Source: Nocardioides terrae (GTDB lineage Bacteria; Actinomycetota; Actinomycetes; Propionibacteriales; Nocardioidaceae). From it: a stretch of 64,000 nt of DNA. The notes beneath the pieces are model-generated. The model worked only from the letters and a program-made list of their open reading frames with translations. It did no database searches and was not told the DNA's origin. Shown here piece by piece: positions 53,576 to 60,831 of this stretch. Position 1 is the first letter of the stretch, and each line of letters opens with the position of its first letter. The DNA lies in NCBI RefSeq assembly GCF_900112345.1, contig NZ_FOLB01000006.1, positions 62,001-126,000 of the forward strand. Reading direction: 5' to 3'. The translations under genes and the position numbers were made by a program.

Positions 53576-53629
53576 ATGCAGTCCCGTCAGCCCCGACAGC
53601 ACCGACAGCACCGCACGATCATTAGCTAG
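53576..53629 (+). CDS. Putative cimA leader peptide
   Basis: A 17-residue frame, MQSRQPRQHRQHRTIIS, made mostly of Arg, Gln and His with two adjacent Ile codons (ATC ATT) three codons before the TAG stop. CATCAT lies 6 nt upstream as a poor -10. The stop codon touches a 9-bp hairpin, and an intrinsic terminator follows at 53654-53679, so this has the layout of an attenuation leader for cimA, an isoleucine-pathway gene. Confidence 0.6.
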   Translation: MQSRQPRQHRQHRTIIS

Positions 53630-53679
53630 CGCGTCGGGACACCGACGCGCCGACCTCTCGTACCCCGAGAGGTTTTTTT
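53629..53679 (+). terminator. cimA attenuator: hairpin pair with T-run
   Basis: First hairpin GCGCGTCGG-GACA-CCGACGCGC (53629-53650). Second, CCTCTCG (53654-53660) and CGAGAGG (53666-53672), is followed by seven T residues (53673-53679), a textbook intrinsic terminator 28 nt before the cimA ATG. A terminator ahead of the gene, right after a small open frame, implies conditional read-through. Confidence 0.8.
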
Positions 53680-53707
53680 GTGCCCGGACCGAAGCCGAGA
53701 AGGACCG

Positions 53708-55267
53708 ATGAGCGATTTCCACGTCTACGACACCACGCTGCGCGACGGCGCCCAGCAGGAGGGCCTCAACCTCTCGGTGGCCGACAAGCTGGTGATCGCG
53801 CGGCAGCTCGACGGGCTCGGCGTGGGCTACATCGAGGGCGGCTGGCCGGGCGCGAACCCCAAGGACACCGAGTTCTTCAGTCGCGCCCGCAGCGAGCTGA
53901 AGCTGGAGCACGCCCAGCTGGCCGCGTTCGGCGCCACCCGTCGGGCCGGGATGCGGGCCGCCGACGACCCGCTCATCGCGGCGCTGCGCGACTCCGGTGC
54001 GGGCGTGGTCACGCTCGTGGCCAAGTCGCACGATCGCCACGTGGAGCTGGCCCTGCGGACCACGCTGGAGGAGAACCTGGCGATGGTACGCGACACGGTC
54101 ACCCACCTGCGGGAGGAGGGCCAGCGCGTCTTCGTCGACGCCGAGCACTTCTTCGACGGCTACCGCGCCAACCGGGCCTACGCCCTGGAGGTGCTGCGCA
54201 CGGCGGCCGAGGCGGGTGCCGAGGTCGTCGCGCTCTGCGACACCAACGGCGGGATGCTGCCCGGCTGGGTCGCCGACGTCGTCCACGACGTCGCCTCCGT
54301 GGTGGGGTCCGGCGGGCTGAGGGTCGGCATCCACTGCCACAACGACACCGGCTGCGCGATCGCCAACAGCCTGGCCGCGGTCGACGCGGGCGCGACGCAC
54401 GTCCAGGGGACCGTCAACGGCTACGGCGAGCGCACCGGCAACGCCGACCTCGTCGCCGTCGTCGCCAACCTCGAGCTCAAGCTCGGCCGGCAGGTGCTCC
54501 CGACCGGCCTGCTGCGGGAGGCCACCCGCACCGCGCACGCGATCGCCGAGGTCACCAACGTCCCGCCCGCCTCGCGCCAGCCGTACGTCGGCTCGTCGGC
54601 GTTCGCCCACAAGGCCGGCCTGCACGCCTCGGCGATCAAGGTCGACCCTCACCTCTACCAGCACATGGACCCGTTCGGCGTCGGAAACGACATGAGGCTG
54701 CTCGTCTCGGACATGGCCGGGCGCGCCTCGATCGAGCTGAAGGGTCGCGAGCTCGGCTTCGAGCTCGACGCCGACCTGGCCCGCCGGATCACCGCGCGGG
54801 TCAAGGAGCTCGAGTCGAACGGCTACACCTTCGAGGCCGCCGACGCCTCCTTCGAGCTGCTGCTGCTCGAGGAGGTCGAGGGCGCCCGGCCGTCGTACTT
54901 CGAGGTCGAGTCGTGGCGGGTGATCTCCGACCACGACGGGCTGACCGAGGCGACCGTCAAGATCGTGGGCGACGGGGAGCGGTTCGTGGTGACCGGCGAG
55001 GGCAACGGGCCGGTCAACGCCCTCGACGCCGGGCTGCGGGCGGCGATCGGGCAGGCCTTCCCGGAGGTGCAGCAGTTCGAGCTGACCGACTACAAGGTCC
55101 GGATCTTCGACGAGAGCCACGGCACCGACGCCAAGACGCGCGTGCTGATCGAGACCTCCGACAGCGACGGTTCGTGGGTGACCGTCGGCGTCGGCGAGAA
55201 CGTCATCGAAGCGTCGTGGGAGGCGCTCGTCGACGGGCTGACCTTCGGGCTGCGCCGCCACCGCTGA
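53708..55267 (+). CDS. cimA: Citramalate synthase
   Basis: A 519-residue enzyme that condenses pyruvate and acetyl-CoA to (R)-citramalate, giving 2-oxobutyrate for isoleucine without threonine. The catalytic TIM barrel has DTTLRDGAQQEGLNLS (metal and catalytic Arg-Asp), GIHCHNDTGCAIANSLAAVDAGATHVQGTVNGYGERTGNADL, and the C-terminal LeuA-type allosteric domain spans about 385-510 (ATVKIVGDGERFVVTGEGNGPVNALDAGLR). It belongs to the long CimA/AksA-like group rather than LeuA. AAGGA precedes the ATG at 53708. Confidence 0.93.
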   Translation: MSDFHVYDTTLRDGAQQEGLNLSVADKLVIARQLDGLGVGYIEGGWPGANPKDTEFFSRARSELKLEHAQLAAFGATRRAGMRAADDPLIAALRDSGAGVVTLVAKSHDRHVELALRTTLEENLAMVRDTVTHLREEGQRVFVDAEHFFDGYRANRAYALEVLRTAAEAGAEVVALCDTNGGMLPGWVADVVHDVASVVGSGGLRVGIHCHNDTGCAIANSLAAVDAGATHVQGTVNGYGERTGNADLVAVVANLELKLGRQVLPTGLLREATRTAHAIAEVTNVPPASRQPYVGSSAFAHKAGLHASAIKVDPHLYQHMDPFGVGNDMRLLVSDMAGRASIELKGRELGFELDADLARRITARVKELESNGYTFEAADASFELLLLEEVEGARPSYFEVESWRVISDHDGLTEATVKIVGDGERFVVTGEGNGPVNALDAGLRAAIGQAFPEVQQFELTDYKVRIFDESHGTDAKTRVLIETSDSDGSWVTVGVGENVIEASWEALVDGLTFGLRRHR

Positions 55268-55310
55268 AACCCACTGGCCGGGCACCGGGTCCTCTGCCAG
55301 GGTGGCGGCC

Positions 55311-55886
55311 GTGCACCTGTCACCGAGCTACCCGATCGAGACCGAGCGGCTGCTGCTGCGCCCACTGTCCCCCGACGACGTCGACGCCGCCCACGCCTAC
55401 ATGTCCCGGCCGGAGGTGACCGCCTACACGCCCTACGAGCCGCGCAGCCGCGAGGAGGTCGCCGCCCGCTTCGCCGACCCGAAGTTCACGCGCACCACGC
55501 TCGACGCGGAGGGACAGTTCGTCTTCCTGGGCATCGTCGTCAAGGAGACGGGCCAGCTGGTCGGCGACGCGCTGCTCGCCTGGCACAGCGAGCTGCACCG
55601 GTCCGGCGAGGTGGGCTACCAGCTGCACCCCGACCACTGGGGCCGCGGCTACGCGACCGAGGCGGCGCGGGAGATGCTCCGGCTCGGCTTCGAGGACCTC
55701 GGGTTGCGCCGGATCGTCGCCCGGATCGACGAGGACAACCCCGGCTCGGCGGCCGTCCTGCGCCGGCTCGGGATGCGTCAGGAGGCCGTGCTCGTGGAGA
55801 ACGAGTGGTTCAAGGGGCGGTGGAGCACGGAGGTCATCTTCGCGATGCTGGACCGCGAGTGGCGCGACCTGTCCGGCGGCGCCTGA
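55311..55886 (+). CDS. GNAT family N-acetyltransferase (RimJ/RimL type)
   Basis: A 191-residue acetyltransferase: IETERLLLRPLSPDDVDAAHAYMSRPEVTAYTPYEPRS at the start, acetyl-CoA loop in GYQLHPDHWGRGYATEAAREMLRLGFEDLGLRRIVARIDEDNPGSAAVLRRLGMRQEA, and a substrate-side ENEWFKGRWSTEVIFAMLDREW. GTG at 55311 is preferred; GTG at 55302 is also in frame, and CAGGGT lies 7 nt upstream of 55311. Substrate unknown. It sits 18 bp ahead of the amidase gene. Confidence 0.88.
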   Translation: MHLSPSYPIETERLLLRPLSPDDVDAAHAYMSRPEVTAYTPYEPRSREEVAARFADPKFTRTTLDAEGQFVFLGIVVKETGQLVGDALLAWHSELHRSGEVGYQLHPDHWGRGYATEAAREMLRLGFEDLGLRRIVARIDEDNPGSAAVLRRLGMRQEAVLVENEWFKGRWSTEVIFAMLDREWRDLSGGA

Positions 55887-55892
55887 GCGGCG

Positions 55893-55898
55893 TACCGT
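55893..55898 (+). promoter_or_regulatory. Candidate -10 (TACCGT) for amidase
   Basis: TACCGT ends 6 nt before the GTG at 55905. Confidence 0.35.
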
Positions 55899-55904
55899 CG
55901 CGGC

Positions 55905-57311
55905 GTGACCGAACTCCACGACCTCTCCGCGCTCGAGCAGGGCGAGCTGGTCCGGCGGTGCGAGGTGTCGCCCTGCGAGCTCGCCGAGCACTACCTGGAG
56001 CGCATCGACAGGCTCGACACTGGGAACGGCGCGCTGGGCGCGTTCGTGACCGTCACCGCTGATCGGGCCGAGAGCTGCGCCCGGTCGCTGGCGGTCGGTC
56101 CGGTGGGGGAGTCGCCCCTGTTCGGCGTACCGACCGCCATCAAGGACCTCAACCTCACCGCCGGCGTACGCACGAGCTTCGGCTCGGCCGCGTTCGCCGA
56201 CTTCGTGCCCGAGATCTCCGACAACGTGACACTCTCGATCGAGTCCGCCGGGATGGTCTCCCTGGGCAAGACTGCGACCCCCGAGTTCGGGTCGCCCTGC
56301 TACACCGAGCCGGACGGCGCGCCGCCCGCCGTCACGCCCTGGGACCGCACACGCGGGGCCGGCGGCTCGTCGGGTGGGGCGGCCGCCGCCGTGGCCGCCG
56401 GGCTGGTCCCGGTCGCCCAGGGCTCCGACGGCGGCGGGTCGATCCGGATCCCGGCCTCGTGCTGCGGCATCGTCGGGTTCAAGCCGTCGCGCGGCGTCGT
56501 CTCCGCCGCGCCGATGTACGGCGACCCGATCGGCCTGTCGACGTCCGGCTCGCTCGCCCGGTCGGTGCGCGACGCGGCCGCCCTGCTCGACGTGCTGGCC
56601 GGTCACCGGGTGGGCGACCCGACGTGGGCGGTGACCGGGAACTACCTCGAGGCGTGCGACCGGCCGGTCGGGCGGCTGCGGATCGCGCGGTTCGTCGAGC
56701 CGGTGATCGCCTCCGCCACCGTGGACCCCGAGGTCGTGGCCGCCTGGGAGTCCACGTCGTCGCTGCTGGAGTCGCTGGGCCATGAGGTCATCGACGTAGC
56801 CGTCCCGCTGCCGCCCGAGGCGGTCCCCGTCTTCGAGACGTGCTGGGCGGTGCTGACCGCGCTGTCGGTGGTCCCGCCCGAGAAGGAGCGCTTGCTGAGG
56901 CCGCTCACCCGGTGGCTCTCCGAGCGCGGCCGCGCGGTGTCCGGCCCGGAGCTGGGGCTGGCGATCGGCGCGATGCGGCGCTTCGCGGCCGGTGCGCTCA
57001 CCGCCCTGGCGCCGTACGACGCCGTGCTCACCCCGACCCTCGCCGTGCCGCCCGCGCCTGTCGGCGCCCTGCGCGACGACGCCGACCCCTCGCGTGACTT
57101 CGAGAACCAGAAGGCCTTCACGCCGTGGACCTCCGCGTGGAACGTGACGGGCATGCCCGCGGTGTCCCTGCCGCTGCACTGGACGCCCTCAGGCCTGCCC
57201 GTCGGTGTCATGCTCGCGGCGCGGCCGGCCGAGGACGAGCTCCTGCTCTCCCTGGCCGCCCAGGTGGAGTCAGCGGTCGGTGGGTTCGTGCGGCGGCCGC
57301 CGGGCTGGTGA
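55905..57311 (+). CDS. Amidase-signature family amidase
   Basis: A 468-residue hydrolase with the Ser-cisSer-Lys triad: Lys in VPTAIKDLNLTAGV, and Ser residues in GAGGSSGGAAAAVAAGLVPVAQGSDGGGSIRIPASCCG. It differs from GatA (13724) in lacking the C-terminal features for GatB binding and is probably a catabolic or detoxifying amidase. GTG start. It is convergent with bioN, 8 bp apart. Substrate unknown. Confidence 0.9.
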   Translation: MTELHDLSALEQGELVRRCEVSPCELAEHYLERIDRLDTGNGALGAFVTVTADRAESCARSLAVGPVGESPLFGVPTAIKDLNLTAGVRTSFGSAAFADFVPEISDNVTLSIESAGMVSLGKTATPEFGSPCYTEPDGAPPAVTPWDRTRGAGGSSGGAAAAVAAGLVPVAQGSDGGGSIRIPASCCGIVGFKPSRGVVSAAPMYGDPIGLSTSGSLARSVRDAAALLDVLAGHRVGDPTWAVTGNYLEACDRPVGRLRIARFVEPVIASATVDPEVVAAWESTSSLLESLGHEVIDVAVPLPPEAVPVFETCWAVLTALSVVPPEKERLLRPLTRWLSERGRAVSGPELGLAIGAMRRFAAGALTALAPYDAVLTPTLAVPPAPVGALRDDADPSRDFENQKAFTPWTSAWNVTGMPAVSLPLHWTPSGLPVGVMLAARPAEDELLLSLAAQVESAVGGFVRRPPGW

Positions 57312-57318
57312 GACCGCC

Positions 57319-57921
57319 TCAGTCACCGATCCCGCGGGCCTGGAGCGCGGCGCCGGTCTCGTGCGCACGTGCGACCACGCGGATGACGAAGGGGGTGAGG
57401 TAGGCGCGCGCCGACCGCAGGCCACGAGCGCGCGCGGCGTCCCGGGTCTCCAGCGCCAGCGCGTGCGTCTCGGGCAGCGAGGAGATGGTGAGGCTGATCG
57501 TCAGGGCGACCCGGTCGGGGTCGACGCCGAACCGGCGGAACGGCTCGAGCCAGCGCACGAACGCGTCGATCAGGTCACCGCTGGCGGTGGTGACCGTCAG
57601 GCAGAGCCCGAGCAGGCCGAGCGTCACGACGTCGAGCAGGGTCTCCAGCGCCCGGGAGGCGCCCGACGACCACCACTGGAACGCACCGCCGACGAGCGCG
57701 ATGACGAGCAGCAGCCGCAGCGAACGCGCGGTCGTGGCCAGGGGGATCCGCGCGACGAGCGCCAGGACGACGGCGCACCCGAGGGCCACCAGCGCGGCCG
57801 GAGGGCCGTGGGTGACGACGACCGCGGTGCACGCCACGACCAGCCCGAGCAGCTTCGCACCGACCGGGAGCCGGTGCAGCACCGAGGTCCCGGGGCGGTA
57901 GACGCCGAGTGGGCTGCTCAT
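57319..57921 (-). CDS. bioN: Biotin ECF transporter T component
   Basis: A 200-residue membrane subunit with five helices and both coupling-helix Ala-Arg-Gly motifs (RDAARARGL near 165 and ALQARGIG at the C-terminus). It transmits ATPase movement to BioY. Its start overlaps the bioM stop (ATGA), and the gene order bioY-bioM-bioN is the common actinobacterial one. Regulated with the operon by BioQ. Confidence 0.93.
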   Translation of the reverse strand: MSSPLGVYRPGTSVLHRLPVGAKLLGLVVACTAVVVTHGPPAALVALGCAVVLALVARIPLATTARSLRLLLVIALVGGAFQWWSSGASRALETLLDVVTLGLLGLCLTVTTASGDLIDAFVRWLEPFRRFGVDPDRVALTISLTISSLPETHALALETRDAARARGLRSARAYLTPFVIRVVARAHETGAALQARGIGD

Positions 57922-58607
57922 CGCGCCACCGAGGCGACGTAGGAGTCGACGGCCGCTGCCGCGGGTCCGTCGAACGCCACCGCGCCGTCGGCCACCACGA
58001 TGCCGCGGTCGCAGCGTACGGCGAGGTCGAGGTCGTGGGTGACCAGGACGAGCTGCTGGGGGAGCCCGAGCAGCAGCTCACCGACCGAGCGGGTGTTGCG
58101 CAGGTCGAGCAGCGTTGTCGGCTCGTCGGCGACCAGCACCTCGGGGTCGGTCGCGAGCACGCCGGCCAGCGCGAGCAGCTGTCGCTGACCGCCCGACAGG
58201 GTGTGCACCGACTGGTCCTCGCGCCCGGCCAGCCCGAACCGCTCGAGGACGTCGACGGCCTGCGCCCGCCGCGTCGCGCGGTCGCGGACGGTCCGTCGCA
58301 GCGACAGCTCGACGTCCTCGACGCAGGTCGGCATCACCAGCTGGGCGGAGGGGTCGGTGAAGCTGAATGCCACCTTGCGCCGTACGGCGGCGCCGTGGCG
58401 GGCGACATCGAGGTCGTCGACCAGCACGCGACCCGTCGTGGGCAGCACGAGGCCGTTGAGCAGGCGGGCGAATGTCGACTTGCCGGAGCCGTTGCCGCCG
58501 ATGACGGCGACGCGGTGCTCGGTGAGGGTCAGCGAGGTCGGCGCGAGGATGACGCGGCCGGTGTCGGGGACCGTGACCCCGGCCTGCTCGAGCCGGATGA
58601 GCGGCAT
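57918..58607 (-). CDS. bioM: Biotin ECF transporter ATPase
   Basis: A 229-residue ABC ATPase: Walker A GGNGSGKST, Q-loop region FSFTDPSAQLVMPTCVEDVE typical of ECF ATPases, signature LSGGQRQLLA, Walker B VLVADEPTTLLD and switch His in LVLVTHDLDLAV. It is one base from the end of bioY and overlaps bioN, so all three are co-translated. It likely works as a homodimer. Confidence 0.95.
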   Translation of the reverse strand: MPLIRLEQAGVTVPDTGRVILAPTSLTLTEHRVAVIGGNGSGKSTFARLLNGLVLPTTGRVLVDDLDVARHGAAVRRKVAFSFTDPSAQLVMPTCVEDVELSLRRTVRDRATRRAQAVDVLERFGLAGREDQSVHTLSGGQRQLLALAGVLATDPEVLVADEPTTLLDLRNTRSVGELLLGLPQQLVLVTHDLDLAVRCDRGIVVADGAVAFDGPAAAAVDSYVASVAR

Positions 58608-58608
58608 G

Positions 58609-59202
58609 TCAGCGCCGCAGCAGCGCGGGGAAGGCCCGGTGCACCTCGGCCGCGACCAGCGCGACGACGGCGGCCTTGACGATGTCGCCGAGCCAGTAGG
58701 CGCCGTCGATGGTGAACGCCTTCGACCAGGACACCCCGAGCACGACCTGCAGGCCGACCACGCCGCCGAGGTGGTTCACGACGGTGCCGACCAGAGCCGC
58801 GGCGAAGATCCAGAGCGCGCGCGTACGCCGCTCGCCGGCGACGTACTTCACCAGGATGCCGACGACGAGCGCCGCCAGCGGGAACGTGTAGAGGTAGCCG
58901 GCCGTCGCGCCCGTGAACACCTCGGCGCCGGACGTGTGGCCCGCGAAGACGGGGAGGCCGGCGAGGCCGAGCAGCAGGTAGAGCAGGGTGGCGAGGAGGC
59001 CGCGCAGCGGGCCGAGGACGGCGCCGGCCAGCAGCACCGCGAAGGTCTGCAGGGTCAGCGGGACGCCCGCGCCGCCGACCGGGATCGCGGCCGTGTAGGA
59101 CGCCACCGCGATGAGCGCAGCGAAGGAGGCGACCAGCGCAAGGTCGGTGGTGGAGAGCCTGCGGCGTACGTCGGGCACGGCTGGTGTCTCGGTCATCGTC
59201 AT
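58609..59202 (-). CDS. bioY: Biotin ECF transporter S component
   Basis: A 197-residue, six-helix biotin-binding protein. Family motifs are GGAGVPLTLQTFAVLLAGAVLGPLRGLLATLLYLLLGLAGLPVFAG and GATAGYLYTFPLAALVVG, with the Asp/Lys of the substrate site in AYWLGDIVKAAVVA. ATG at 59202 with GAGGAAG upstream; a second ATG at 59196. First gene of bioYMN, divergent from bioQ with two BioQ boxes in between. Confidence 0.95.
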   Translation of the reverse strand: MTMTETPAVPDVRRRLSTTDLALVASFAALIAVASYTAAIPVGGAGVPLTLQTFAVLLAGAVLGPLRGLLATLLYLLLGLAGLPVFAGHTSGAEVFTGATAGYLYTFPLAALVVGILVKYVAGERRTRALWIFAAALVGTVVNHLGGVVGLQVVLGVSWSKAFTIDGAYWLGDIVKAAVVALVAAEVHRAFPALLRR

Positions 59203-59225
59203 GGGGGCGGCTTCCTCGTGCGGGC

Positions 59226-59254
59226 CTGAACGGTGTTCAGGTGAACGGCGTTCA
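59226..59254. promoter_or_regulatory. bioQ: Two BioQ boxes
   Basis: TGAAC-GGT-GTTCA (59227-59239, extended to CTGAAC/GTTCAG) and TGAAC-GGC-GTTCA (59242-59254), centres 15 bp apart, in the gap between bioY and the divergent tetR-type gene. They match the TGAAC-N3-GTT box known for BioQ of corynebacteria and mycobacteria. The tandem should repress bioYMN and bioQ when biotin is plentiful. Confidence 0.85.
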
Positions 59255-59326
59255 GGTTAGGGTGCTCGTGCCGGGCGGTCAATCCGTGCCCGGCTCGTGG
59301 GGGGCTGAGCCGAGGAAGGAGTCGAT

Positions 59327-59890
59327 GTGCGCTACCGCAGGTCCGACGTGGTGTCCCGCGCGATCGAGGCGCTCGACGACTACGGCCTGGCCGACCTCAC
59401 CATGCGCCGGCTCGGCACCGAGCTCGGGGTGCAGCCGAGCGCGCTCTACCACCACTTCGCCAACAAGCAGACGCTGCTCGCGGCGGTCGCCGACGAGATC
59501 CTGGCCCGCGCTCCGTGGCCGACCCGGCAGCCCGGTGAGGCCGACTGGGTCGACGTGGTCGGTGACATCTGTGTCGGCCTGCGCGACACCCTGCTGACCT
59601 GGCGCGACGGCGCTGAGCTGGTCGCGACGGTGTGGTCGTTCGGCCTGGGCGCGGCAGCACCCTACGAGCGTCTCGTGGCCGCGCTGACCGCGGGCGGGCT
59701 CGAGCCGCTCGCCCCGGTCGCCGCCCGGACGCTCCTGCACTACGTCTACGGGCACGCCGTCGACGAGCAGACCCGCCTGCAGGCCGCGGCGGCGGGCGCC
59801 ATCGACGACGACCCGCGCGACGAGAGCGACTTCGCCGCCGGGCTCGGGATGGTCATCGCGGGGATCCAGGTGGTGCGGGCGGCTCGCTGA
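59327..59890 (+). CDS. bioQ: TetR family regulator of biotin transport, BioQ-like
   Basis: A 187-residue TetR protein: the HTH is VVSRAIEALDDYGLADLTMRRLGTELGVQPSALYHHFANKQTLLAAVADEIL, followed by a TetR_C-type domain with LLHYVYGHAVDEQTRLQA. It is divergent from bioYMN and has matching boxes in the gap, the arrangement seen for BioQ. Start GTG at 59327 with GGAAGGAG upstream. In the known cases the signal is biotin status passed through BirA rather than biotin bound to BioQ itself; here not shown. Confidence 0.88.
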   Translation: MRYRRSDVVSRAIEALDDYGLADLTMRRLGTELGVQPSALYHHFANKQTLLAAVADEILARAPWPTRQPGEADWVDVVGDICVGLRDTLLTWRDGAELVATVWSFGLGAAAPYERLVAALTAGGLEPLAPVAARTLLHYVYGHAVDEQTRLQAAAAGAIDDDPRDESDFAAGLGMVIAGIQVVRAAR

Positions 59891-59899
59891 GCCGTGCGG

Positions 59900-60406
59900 T
59901 CAGCCGCGCCCGGCCGTCGCGGCCGCCGCTCCGAGCGCCTGGAGCGCCTCCCCGGTGAGGCGGTTGACCGTCCAGTCGTCCATCGCGACGGCGCCGAGCG
60001 AGCGGTAGAACCCGATCGCCGGCTCGTTCCAGTCCAGGACCACCCACTCCAGCCGCTCGTAGCCCTGGGCGAGGCACTCCTCGGCCAGCGCGGTCAGGAG
60101 GGCCCTGCCGAGACCGCCGCCCCGCTGGTCGGGCCGCACGAAGAGGTCCTCGAGGTAGAGCCCGTGCTCCCCGCGCCAGGTGGAGAAGTTCAGGAACCAC
60201 AGCGCGACACCGGCGACGGCTCCGTCCGCGTCCGTCGCGACGTGGCCGAAGAGCTTCGGGTCCGGCCCGAAGAGCGCTCGGGAGAGCTGCTCCTCGGTCA
60301 ACCGGCAGGACTCCGGCTCCCGCTCGTAGGCGGCGAGCTCGTGGACGAGGGCGACGGCGGCAGGTACGTCGGCCCGGGCGATGCGGCGGATGCGGGAGTC
60401 GGTCAC
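59900..60406 (-). CDS. GNAT family N-acetyltransferase
   Basis: A 168-residue acetyltransferase of the diamine acetyltransferase/SAT-like group: RIRRIARADVPAAVALVHELAAYEREPESCRLTEEQLSRALFG, VAGVALWFLNFSTWRGEHGLYLEDLFVRPDQRGGGLGRALLTALAEECLAQGYERLEWVVLDWNEPAIGFYRSLGA. The acetyl-CoA loop RGGGLG and the WNEPAIGFYRSLG end are intact. GTG at 60406 is preferred to the longer reading to 60544; CACAAT lies 7 nt upstream. Substrate could be a polyamine or an amino acid. Confidence 0.88.
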   Translation of the reverse strand: MTDSRIRRIARADVPAAVALVHELAAYEREPESCRLTEEQLSRALFGPDPKLFGHVATDADGAVAGVALWFLNFSTWRGEHGLYLEDLFVRPDQRGGGLGRALLTALAEECLAQGYERLEWVVLDWNEPAIGFYRSLGAVAMDDWTVNRLTGEALQALGAAAATAGRG

Positions 60407-60445
60407 GCCGACGATTGTGCCGGTCCGGCCATCGGACGTGCTCAA

Positions 60446-60490
60446 CAGCAGGATGGTCGCTCGCCGGCTCCCCGGACGACCATCCTGCTG
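60446..60490. repeat. 14-bp perfect inverted repeat
   Basis: CAGCAGGATGGTCG (60446-60459) and its complement (60477-60490) flank a 17-nt loop, 40 bp upstream of the minus-strand acetyltransferase. It may be a terminator for minus-strand transcription from the small membrane protein gene, or a regulatory site; no T-run. Confidence 0.6.
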
Positions 60491-60619
60491 CTCAGCGGCC
60501 GTGCCGAGGTCGGTCGAAGAGTCCGTGCCGAGGACGAGGAACACGCGACGCCGCGTGGCGTCAGCGTATCTCTCGCGTCCTGGCTCAGTGGAACCGTCGG
60601 CGGTGGAGCGCGCGGGCGG

Positions 60620-60760
60620 TCAGCCCAGCCAGCCGCCGCCTCGCTGGCGGGCCTTGCGGTACTGCTCACCACCGGGTCCGTCGTCGGCGCGGCCGGCGCT
60701 CCACCAGATGAGGACGAGCAGCAGCAGGATGGCCAGACCCAAGAGAACAAACCTCAGCAT
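60620..60760 (-). CDS. Small single-pass membrane protein
   Basis: A 46-residue frame starting MLRFVLLGLAILLLLVLIWW and ending GGGWLG, with one long transmembrane helix (residues 3-20) and a hydrophilic tail containing EQYRKARQRGG. GGGAGA lies seven bases before the ATG at 60760. Codon bias is that of real genes, and it fits the space between the larger genes. No family known; a role in a membrane complex is possible. Confidence 0.65.
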   Translation of the reverse strand: MLRFVLLGLAILLLLVLIWWSAGRADDGPGGEQYRKARQRGGGWLG

Positions 60761-60831
60761 GCGTCAGTCTCCCTGCTGTTCGCCCGACGTGGGAGGAAAG
60801 GGTACTGCTCCGCCCCCGCTGACGGCCATCG

